DNA from: JBBQNY01 sp038255255
Lineage (GTDB): Bacteria; Pseudomonadota; Gammaproteobacteria; Xanthomonadales; Ahniellaceae
DNA: 11,446 nucleotides
Direction: 5' to 3'
Assembly (NCBI GenBank): GCA_038255255.1
Contig: JBBSLL010000051.1
Coordinates: forward strand, 1-11,446
Shown here: positions 6,935-11,446 of the stretch, piece by piece
Layout of the letters: each line of letters starts with the position of its first letter
Position numbering within the stretch: position 1 is the stretch's first letter
Notes under the pieces: model-generated
Databases searched by the model: none
Seen by the model: the letters and a program-made list of their open reading frames with translations, nothing else
Told to the model about the DNA's origin: nothing
Made by a program: the position numbers and the translations under genes

Positions 6935-7293
6935 CAGGGGTGCCTATGGCCGCGTTCGATGATGACTCCCACGGCGCGCGCACCGCGCACCGCCCCCGGC
7001 TTGCTGAGCTTGAGGCGCACCCAGCGCACGTTGAACTCCCGCTGCACGATCTCGGCACAGCGCTCCGCAAGTGTTTCCACCAGCCCGAAATCGGTCGATG
7101 CGACGAACTCGCGCAGGCGCTTGCTGACCGCCTTGTAGTCGAGCGTGTCGGCGACGACGTCCGTGGACGCCGGCACGCGATTGTCGAAGGCCATTTCGAG
7201 ATCGAAAACGAGCCGTTGCCGGATGCGCCGCTCCCAGTCGTAGATGCCGATGGTCGTCTCGATCTCGAGCGCCTCGATGAAAACCTTATCCAT
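6934..7293 (-). CDS. folB: Dihydroneopterin aldolase
   Basis: FolB cleaves 7,8-dihydroneopterin to 6-hydroxymethyl-7,8-dihydropterin and glycolaldehyde (and can epimerise to dihydromonapterin), supplying the FolK substrate. The 119-residue product begins DKVFIEALEIETTIGIYDWE. E21, Y53 and K98 fall at the same residue numbers as the active-site Glu, Tyr and Lys of E. coli FolB. VETLAE (72-77) and LKLSKPGAVRG (94-104) are the conserved pterin-binding motifs. ATG at 7293 is chosen because family members start here; the longer in-frame extension would run back into tsaD. The gene begins 7 bp after the tsaD stop and its own stop overlaps the folK start by one base, so the three genes form a compact operon. 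It lacks a good Shine-Dalgarno and probably depends on tsaD translation. Confidence 0.95.
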   Translation of the reverse strand: MDKVFIEALEIETTIGIYDWERRIRQRLVFDLEMAFDNRVPASTDVVADTLDYKAVSKRLREFVASTDFGLVETLAERCAEIVQREFNVRWVRLKLSKPGAVRGARAVGVIIERGHRHP

Positions 7294-7300
7294 GGGCGAC

Positions 7301-8332
7301 TCAAGGCACCCCGGCGGGCGCGACCGGCGGCAAGCTTGCCATGTCCCAGCGTGGATGCGCGTGTATGCCCGCATCTTCCCGCTGGCCCGACTGAAGGCGG
7401 AGCGCGCCCGCAAAGGCGATCATCGCGCCGTTGTCCGTGCAGAGTGCAGGCGGCGGAAAGACGACCCGGTATCCAAGTTTGCCGGCGCTCTCCGCCAGGC
7501 GCACCCGCAGTCGCTTATTTGCACCCACGCCGCCAGCCACGATGAGGACCGCATCACCGGTCTCCAGGATTGCGCGTTCGCACTTGATGGCCAGCGTGTC
7601 CACGACCGCTTCCTCGAAGGCACGCGCGATATCGGCTGCCACTTCGCGCCCATCGCCGGCTTTCCGGCGCGCCAGCATTGCCTGGGTCTTGAGCCCGGAA
7701 AAGCTGAAATCGAGACCCGGACGATCGGTCATGGGGCGCGCGAAGCGAAACGCTCCGGGCCGCCCGCCCTCGGCGAGCGATGCGACGGCGGGTCCTCCGG
7801 GGTAGGCAAGTCCGAGCATCTGGGCGGTCTTGTCGAATGCCTCGCCAGCGGCATCGTCGAGCGTGTCACCCAGCAATTCATAGCTGCCGATGCCGGTGAC
7901 GCGCATCAGCTGCGTGTGCCCACCGGACACCAGCAACGCCACGAAGGGCGGCAGCGGCGCGTCCGGTCCCATCAGCGGGGCCAGGAGGTGCCCTTCCATG
8001 TGATGCACGCCAATGGCCGGCTTTTCGAGGGCCCAGGCCAGCGCCCGCCCTGTGGCAGCCCCGACCAGCAGGGCGCCCCCAAGACCGGGGCCCGAGGTGT
8101 AGGCCACGCCGTCCAGATCGCCGACATGGAGTCCGGCCTGCGCAATCGTTTCCCGCACCAGTGGCAGCAGACGGAGCACATGATCCCGGCTGGCCAGCTC
8201 GGGCACTACGCCTCCGTAGGCCGCGTGCAGGTCAATCTGGGTGTAAAGGGCCTCGGCAAGCAGTCCACGCGCGGTGTCGTACACCGCGATTCCGGTCTCG
8301 TCACAGGATGTCTCGATGCCCAGAACTCTCAT
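7301..8332 (-). CDS. tsaD: tRNA N6-adenosine threonylcarbamoyltransferase
   Basis: TsaD (Kae1/Gcp/YgjD family) transfers the threonylcarbamoyl group from TC-AMP to A37 of ANN-decoding tRNAs, working with TsaB and TsaE in the cytoplasm. The product is 343 residues (E. coli 337). It opens with MRVLGIETSCDETGIAVYD. It has the metal-binding pair H111 and H115 (HHMEGH) and D300 in CTDNGAM, all at the same residue numbers as in E. coli TsaD. The ASKHA-fold motifs LLVSGGHTQL (133-142) and GEAFDK (163-168) and the late GGVGANKRLR are also visible. The start ATG at 8332 has CAGGTAAAGA directly upstream. It is divergent from rpsU, a very common arrangement in gammaproteobacteria, and heads the tsaD-folB-folK operon. 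plsY, often next to tsaD, is not between tsaD and folB here. Confidence 0.97.
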   Translation of the reverse strand: MRVLGIETSCDETGIAVYDTARGLLAEALYTQIDLHAAYGGVVPELASRDHVLRLLPLVRETIAQAGLHVGDLDGVAYTSGPGLGGALLVGAATGRALAWALEKPAIGVHHMEGHLLAPLMGPDAPLPPFVALLVSGGHTQLMRVTGIGSYELLGDTLDDAAGEAFDKTAQMLGLAYPGGPAVASLAEGGRPGAFRFARPMTDRPGLDFSFSGLKTQAMLARRKAGDGREVAADIARAFEEAVVDTLAIKCERAILETGDAVLIVAGGVGANKRLRVRLAESAGKLGYRVVFPPPALCTDNGAMIAFAGALRLQSGQREDAGIHAHPRWDMASLPPVAPAGVP

Positions 8333-8343
8333 TCTTTACCTGG

Positions 8344-8372
8344 TTCCATCCTGACGGCGCTCCCGCTAGAAT
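8344..8372 (+). promoter_or_regulatory. Candidate sigma-70 promoter for rpsU
   Basis: TAGAAT (8367-8372) differs from the -10 consensus by one base and lies 17 bp after a weak -35-like TTCCAT (8344-8349), in the 85-bp spacer between divergent tsaD and rpsU. Transcription would begin about 40 bases before the rpsU start codon. Spacing and position fit well; the -35 is poor. Confidence 0.45.
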
Positions 8373-8417
8373 GTGCGGCTCGCCCGGAATCGGTGCGAGC
8401 TTATCAGTGGAGATTTC

Positions 8418-8633
8418 ATGCCGAATGTCAAAGTCCGCGAGAACGAACCGTTCGAGTTCGCTCTGCGCCGTTTCAAGCGTACCTGCGAGAAGGCCGGCGT
8501 CATCGCCGAGACTCGCAAGCGCGAGTCGTACGAAAAGCCGACCCAGGAACGCAAGCGCAAGCGCGCTGCCGCGGTGAAGCGTCACATCCGCCGGGTTGGA
8601 CGCGACGTCACCAAGCGCCAACGCATGTACTGA
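8418..8633 (+). CDS. rpsU: 30S ribosomal protein S21
   Basis: S21 is a small, highly basic protein of the 30S subunit involved in translation initiation and mRNA binding near the anti-Shine-Dalgarno region. The product has 71 residues, the same length as in E. coli. It shows the conserved VRENEPFEFALRRFKRTCEK core and the EKPTQERKRKRAAAVKRH motif, with a basic C-terminal tail ending KRQRMY. The start ATG at 8418 is preceded by GTGGAG at good spacing; an in-frame ATG at 8373 overlaps the candidate -10 box and is rejected. It is the first gene of the rpsU-yqeY-dnaG cluster, and a hairpin with a U tract follows it, which would let S21 be made in large excess over primase. Confidence 0.98.
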   Translation: MPNVKVRENEPFEFALRRFKRTCEKAGVIAETRKRESYEKPTQERKRKRAAAVKRHIRRVGRDVTKRQRMY

Positions 8634-8638
8634 TCGGT

Positions 8639-8657
8639 TCGGGCTGCCTCAGCCCGA
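8639..8657 (+). other. Stem-loop directly after the rpsU stop codon
   Basis: TCGGGCT / AGCCCGA form a perfect 7-bp stem around a 5-base loop, starting six bases after the rpsU stop. No U tract follows, so it is more likely a 3'-end stabiliser for a short rpsU transcript, or a pause hairpin, than a terminator on its own. Confidence 0.5.
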
Positions 8658-8683
8658 CGATCCGCTGCGCCGGTTGCCCCCGA

Positions 8684-8718
8684 GCCGATGTCGCCCCGCG
8701 ACGTCGGCTTTTGCGTTT
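8684..8718 (+). terminator. Intrinsic terminator/attenuator between rpsU and yqeY
   Basis: GCCGATGTCGC (8684-8694) and GCGACGTCGGC (8698-8708) form an 11-bp stem with one G-U wobble and a CCC loop, followed by TTTTGCGTTT. This is a good rho-independent terminator, placed 23 bp before the yqeY start codon. In E. coli a partial terminator between rpsU and dnaG sets the S21-to-primase ratio; this hairpin is in the equivalent place. Because yqeY and dnaG have no obvious strong promoter of their own, partial read-through is inferred. Confidence 0.7.
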
Positions 8719-8741
8719 CTGCGTTACACGGAGTTTGGTCG

Positions 8742-9188
8742 ATGAGCCTCAAAGCACGTCTGGTCGAAGAGATGAAAGCCGCCATGAAGGCGGGCGAAAA
8801 GCAGCGTCTCGGCGTCATCCGACTGGTCAATGCCGCGATCAAGCAACGCGAAGTCGACGAGCGCATCGAGCTGGACGACGTGCAGGTGCTCGCCGTTCTC
8901 GACAAGATGGTCAAGCAGCGCCGCGATTCAGTCTCGCAGTTCGCCGCGGCCAACCGCGAGGACCTCGCGCAGGTCGAGCGCGACGAGATCGTGGTGCTCG
9001 AGACCTATCTTCCGGCGCGCCTTGATGAAGCTGCGATTCTCGCCGCCATCGACGAAGCGATGTCGGCTACCGGCGCCGTGTCCGCCGCGGACATCGGCAA
9101 GCTCATGGCAGTGTTGAAACCGCGACTGGCCGGCCAGGCCGACATGGGCCAGGTGTCGGCGCTGGTAAAGCAGCGACTCGCGCGGTAG
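8742..9188 (+). CDS. yqeY: GatB/YqeY domain protein
   Basis: This is a 148-residue protein of the YqeY family, which corresponds to the tail domain of the GatB/GatE amidotransferase subunits that grips the tRNA. Stand-alone YqeY proteins are common and often encoded between rpsU and dnaG, but their function is not settled. The typical start LKARLVEEMKAAMKAGEKQRLGVIRLV is recognisable (given in part: SLKARLVEEMKAAMKAGEK at 2-20), as are AAIKQREVD and the middle segment VVLETYLPARL. The end GKLMAVLKPRLAGQADMGQV is characteristic. The mostly helical, charged composition fits. ATG at 8742 is supported by GGAG eight bases upstream and by the family start. It follows the rpsU terminator hairpin and precedes dnaG by 192 bp. 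Confidence 0.93.
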   Translation: MSLKARLVEEMKAAMKAGEKQRLGVIRLVNAAIKQREVDERIELDDVQVLAVLDKMVKQRRDSVSQFAAANREDLAQVERDEIVVLETYLPARLDEAAILAAIDEAMSATGAVSAADIGKLMAVLKPRLAGQADMGQVSALVKQRLAR

Positions 9189-9221
9189 TCCGCTCCCGCG
9201 CAATCTGGAGTCTGCTCTCGT

Positions 9222-9268
9222 GGGAACGATGCCATTCGCGAAAGCGAGATCCAAATCTTCGCGTTCCC
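9222..9268. repeat. Structured inverted-repeat element upstream of dnaG
   Basis: GGGAACG (9222-9228) is repeated in inverted form as CGTTCCC (9262-9268). Inside lies TCGC-GAAA-GCGA (9236-9247), a short stem closed by a GNRA-type tetraloop, and the alternative pair GCGAGAT / ATCTTCGC (9244-9261) competes with it. The string GTGGGAACGATGCCATTCGCGA resembles degenerate copies of the GTGGGAGCG-type dispersed palindromes common in Xanthomonadales and Pseudomonas. It lies in the 192-bp yqeY-dnaG spacer, which otherwise shows no gene. It could be a REP-like element, an mRNA processing site, or both. Confidence 0.4.
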
Positions 9269-9380
9269 GACAGGTCGCGGTCGGCAAGCCAGGTATGTCG
9301 ATGCAATCCTGGTGTCCGTTGGCGTCGAGGCTCCTGGCTTCGATTCGGCGCAGCGCAAGCGCAGGCGGTAAATTGGTTAC

Positions 9381-11135
9381 ATGGCCCGCATCCCGGACGC
9401 ATTCCTCGACGACCTCCTTGCGCGGACGGATATCGTCGCGCTCATCGGAGAGCGCATTGAGCTCAAGCGCGCCGGCCGGGAATTCCATGCGCGTTGCCCG
9501 TTCCACGACGAACGTACGCCGAGCTTCACCGTAAGTCCGACAAAACAGTTCTACCACTGCTTCGGTTGCGCGGCGCACGGCACCGCCCTCAAGTTCCTGA
9601 TGGAGTACGAGCGCCTCGAGTTCCTCGACGCCGTGGAGGACCTGGCGCAACGCGCGGGATTGTCGGTGCCACGCGAAACCCATGCGAGGCACAGCCAGGG
9701 TTTCGAGGAACTGTATGCGGTCCTCGCCGCAGCGGGGTCGTTCTTCGCGAGCGCGCTTGGCGGAGAGGCCAAGGCACTTGCGTACATAAATGGGCGGGGC
9801 ATCGATGCGTCAACGCAGCGTGCGTTCGGCCTGGGCTATGCGCCGGATGCGTGGGACGCGCTCAAGAACGAACTCGGGGGTGACGAGCGCCGTCTGCGCC
9901 TGCTCGACCGTGCCGGCCTGGTTTCGCGTAGCGACAACGGCCGCGTCTACGACAAGTTTCGTGACCGGCTGATGTTCCCGATCGAGGACCGCCGCGGGCG
10001 CGTCATCGCCTTCGGCGGGCGCGTCATCGCCGCGGGCGTCGAGCCCAAGTACCTCAACTCACCCGAGACGCCGCTGTTTCACAAGGGACGTGAGCTGTTC
10101 GGCCTGCATCGTGCCAGGCAGGCGCAGGTCCGGCTGGAAAGATTGATCGTGGTCGAGGGCTACATGGACGTTGTGGCGTTGGCGCAGTCGGGCATAACCC
10201 AGGCCGTCGCCACACTCGGCACGGCGGTCACCGCGGACCAGGTTGAACTCATGTTCCGCAGCGCCCAGGACGTGTATTTCTGCTTCGACGGCGATCGCGC
10301 CGGGCGAGCGGCGGCGTGGCGAGCCGTGGAGAACACCCTGCCACGCATGCGCGACGGTCGCCAGGCGCATTTTCTTTTTCTGCCGGAAGGTCAGGATCCG
10401 GACTCGATTGTGCGTGCGGAGGGCGCCACGTTGTTCGAGTCCCGCCTGCGCGACGCGACCCCTTTGTCTCAGGTCTTCTTCGACGAACTTGCTCGAGACG
10501 TCAACACCGACTCGATCGAGGGTCGCGCGCGACTGGCCGAGCGCATCAAGCCCATGCTCGAAAAGGTGCCGGATGGAGCGTTTCGCGATCTGATGCACGC
10601 GCGCGCCAACGAACTGACGGGCATGCGACCTGCATCGGCCGCGACGCGCGGCGCCGGTGCGCCGCCCGCCGCGGCGCGTGCGGTCGCGCGCTCTGGGCAC
10701 GCGCCCACGAGTCTGGTGCGAAAGGCAGTGGCCATGCTGGTTCAACAACCGTCGCTGGCGCTTGCGATCGAACCCCCCTATCGGTTCGCTGTCCTTCGCC
10801 AGCCCGGGGTAGAACTCCTCGCCGAGCTGATCGTGCACATCCGGTCACACCCGGACTTGCACACCGGGCAGTTGCTGGATCATTGGCAGGGCAGAGACGA
10901 TCATCCCATTCTCGTCAAGATCGCTTCTCTCGAGCTGGCCGCCACCCCGGAAACCTGGGGCGTCGAGTTTCTGGAAGCGTTGCAGAAACTGGATCGCCAG
11001 ACGCTGGACCAGCAAATCGATGATCTCCTCGCCGAGCAGTCAAAGCGCCCGTTGACGGCAACTGAAGGCAAGACTCTGTGGCAGGCTTTGCAGGAGCGAT
11101 CCCGCGTTGATCTCGCCAGCCACCAGTCTGGCTGA
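9381..11135 (+). CDS. dnaG: DNA primase
   Basis: DnaG lays down RNA primers for replication at the fork in complex with the DnaB helicase. The product is 584 residues (E. coli 581). The N-terminal CHC2 zinc-binding domain has C39, H42, C60 and C63 (CPFHDERTPSF and HCFGC). The RNA polymerase core follows, with MFPIEDRRGRVIAFGGR at 198-214 and KYLNSPETPLFHKG at 223-236. The TOPRIM motifs are VVEGYMD (257-263; E259) and CFDGDRAGRAA (301-311; D303 and D305). A Pro/Ala/Arg-rich linker at about 415-445 leads to the C-terminal helicase-binding domain. ATG at 9381 matches the family start (ARIPDAFLDDLLARTDIV), but the Shine-Dalgarno is weak and a TAAATT lies just before it. rpoD, which commonly follows, is absent; a convergent rRNA operon is there instead. 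Confidence 0.98.
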   Translation: MARIPDAFLDDLLARTDIVALIGERIELKRAGREFHARCPFHDERTPSFTVSPTKQFYHCFGCAAHGTALKFLMEYERLEFLDAVEDLAQRAGLSVPRETHARHSQGFEELYAVLAAAGSFFASALGGEAKALAYINGRGIDASTQRAFGLGYAPDAWDALKNELGGDERRLRLLDRAGLVSRSDNGRVYDKFRDRLMFPIEDRRGRVIAFGGRVIAAGVEPKYLNSPETPLFHKGRELFGLHRARQAQVRLERLIVVEGYMDVVALAQSGITQAVATLGTAVTADQVELMFRSAQDVYFCFDGDRAGRAAAWRAVENTLPRMRDGRQAHFLFLPEGQDPDSIVRAEGATLFESRLRDATPLSQVFFDELARDVNTDSIEGRARLAERIKPMLEKVPDGAFRDLMHARANELTGMRPASAATRGAGAPPAAARAVARSGHAPTSLVRKAVAMLVQQPSLALAIEPPYRFAVLRQPGVELLAELIVHIRSHPDLHTGQLLDHWQGRDDHPILVKIASLELAATPETWGVEFLEALQKLDRQTLDQQIDDLLAEQSKRPLTATEGKTLWQALQERSRVDLASHQSG

Positions 11136-11153
11136 CACGCTTTCTTCGCCGCA

Positions 11154-11192
11154 AAAGAAAAACGCCCCGGGCTTTTTGGCCTGGGGCGTTTT
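11154..11192 (-). terminator. Distal rRNA terminator, bidirectional; probably also ends dnaG
   Basis: AAAACGCCCCGGGC (11159-11172) pairs with GGCCTGGGGCGTTTT (11178-11192), a very strong stem with one G-T wobble near the loop. On the minus strand it is followed by TTTTTCTTT, a good terminator tail for the rRNA operon. On the plus strand the stem ends in TTTT, 57 bases after the dnaG stop, so it probably also terminates the dnaG message. Confidence 0.8.
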
Positions 11193-11204
11193 GGGTTGTA
11201 GATG

Positions 11205-11268
11205 CTCAGCGATGACCGACTCATCCACGGCTTGAGCCGCGAATACCAAGCGGGCGCTGTCGCGTTTC
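11205..11268 (-). pseudogene. Truncated 5S rRNA copy (3' half only)
   Basis: On the minus strand this matches roughly the last 60 bases of the adjacent intact 5S gene, from GAAACGCGACAGCGCC to the 3'-terminal ATCGCTGAG, with three substitutions and a 3-base length difference. The 5' half, including the strand that pairs with the terminal helix, is missing; upstream sequence is unrelated. It cannot fold as 5S rRNA. It lies between two copies of the same terminator and so is transcribed only if the inner one is passed. Confidence 0.75.
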
Positions 11269-11281
11269 TTCTGGTACGAGC

Positions 11282-11320
11282 AAAGAAAAACGCCCCGGGC
11301 TTTTTGGCCTGGGGCGTTTT
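11282..11320 (-). terminator. Proximal rRNA operon terminator
   Basis: This is identical in sequence to the distal copy. AAAACGCCCCGGGC (11287-11300) pairs with GGCCTGGGGCGTTTT (11306-11320), and the minus strand continues TTTTTCTTT. It begins 12 bases after the 3' end of the intact 5S gene, the usual place for an rRNA operon terminator. Confidence 0.85.
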
Positions 11321-11332
11321 GGGTTGTAGATG

Positions 11333-11446
11333 CTCAGCGATGACCGACTCTCGCACGGCTTGAGCCGCACTACCATGGGCGCTGTCGCGTTTCACTGCCG
11401 AGTTCGGGATGGGATCGGGTGGGACCACGACGCTGTGATCGCTGAG
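11333..11446 (-). rRNA. rrf: 5S ribosomal RNA (complete or lacking a base or two at the 5' end)
   Basis: The minus strand reads as a bacterial 5S rRNA, with the hallmark blocks GTGGTCCCACCCGATCCCAT, CCCGAACTCGGCAGTGAAAC, CATGGTAGTGCGG and TGCGAGAGTCGG. The first nine bases at the window edge (CTCAGCGAT) are complementary to the last nine (ATCGCTGAG), forming helix I, so the 114 visible bases are the whole or nearly the whole molecule. The rest of the operon (23S, tRNAs, 16S) would lie beyond the right edge. It is transcribed toward dnaG and ends at the tandem terminators. Confidence 0.95.

Larger units (their letters stand above)
11154..11281 (-). repeat. Outer copy of a 128-bp tandem duplication (terminator + 5S fragment)
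   Basis: The segment beginning at 11154 repeats at an offset of 128 bp. Positions 11154-11222 and 11282-11350 are identical over 69 bases, covering the terminator, the spacer and the 3' end of 5S. Further left-to-right the copies agree in two more blocks (CACGGCTTGAGCCGC and GGGCGCTGTCGCGTTTC) separated by three substitutions and a 3-base length difference, and then diverge after 11268. The inner partner is 11282-11409. Confidence 0.85.

Noticed and set aside
7244..9025. 593-codon plus-strand ORF antisense to folB and tsaD and running through rpsU
   Set aside because: It lies opposite well-recognised genes and its composition is typical of GC-rich frame shadows; it also runs out of frame through rpsU and the start of yqeY.
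9369..9381. TAAATT just before the dnaG ATG as a -10 box of a leaderless dnaG transcript
   Set aside because: No acceptable -35 at 16-18 bp upstream; a single AT-rich hexamer is too weak to call.
10059..10838. 259-codon minus-strand ORF antisense to dnaG
   Set aside because: Covers the TOPRIM-coding region of dnaG and shows only mirrored GC-rich composition.
11154..11409. Direct repeats considered as a CRISPR or satellite array
   Set aside because: Only two units, with rRNA gene and terminator content; no spacer-repeat pattern.
10901..11428. 175-codon minus-strand ORF across the 5S gene, terminators and dnaG end
   Set aside because: It reads through the 5S rRNA and two terminators; the repeated peptide (EHLQPKTPQAKKPGAFFF / RPRPKSPGRF) is just the duplicated DNA.

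Overview
The window is 11.4 kb of GC-rich bacterial chromosome carrying mostly housekeeping genes. The gene content points to a gammaproteobacterium. The pointers are the rpsU-yqeY-dnaG order, the 71-residue S21, the Cca with an HD domain, and a pteridine-reductase-type SDR next to folK/folB. The Xanthomonadales/Nevskiales/Steroidobacterales area is my best guess, but that finer placement is weak. I see no phage, transposase, CRISPR array, toxin-antitoxin or defence genes. No gene-free stretch exceeds 300 bases. The right edge lies at or within a base or two of the 5' end of a 5S rRNA gene, which is where assemblies often break.

Layout. Positions 1-1802 are on the minus strand: the N-terminal part of a secreted, probably beta-helical protein (cut by the window edge), preceded by an uncharacterised multi-pass membrane protein. 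From 1803 to 1874 a short divergent spacer separates these from cca (+, tRNA CCA-adding enzyme). cca converges on a minus-strand pair, VanZ-like protein and MidA/NDUFAF7-type methyltransferase, whose ends overlap (stop/start GTGA). MidA is divergent from a FolM/PTR1-type pteridine reductase (+), followed by a probable EcsC-family protein (+). These meet a tightly packed minus-strand operon tsaD-folB-folK (7-nt gap, then a TGATG stop/start overlap). tsaD is divergent from the macromolecular-synthesis cluster rpsU-yqeY-dnaG (+). dnaG converges on a minus-strand rRNA operon, of which only the 5S gene is visible.

How they work together. folB and folK catalyse consecutive steps to the pterin half of folate, and the pteridine reductase acts on related reduced pterins. 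The middle of the window is therefore a pterin/folate neighbourhood. Cca and TsaD both act on tRNA (CCA end; t6A37). S21, primase and the nearby 5S link translation and replication initiation. A strong hairpin with a U tract after rpsU fits the known differential expression of S21 and primase.

Most unusual spot. The rRNA terminator and the 3' half of the 5S gene are present twice, 128 bp apart. The outer copy is a degenerate 5S fragment lying just downstream of dnaG, at the place where rpoD sits in many relatives. I found no convincing undescribed multi-gene system here. The findings are mainly structural or regulatory curiosities and a few poorly understood proteins.
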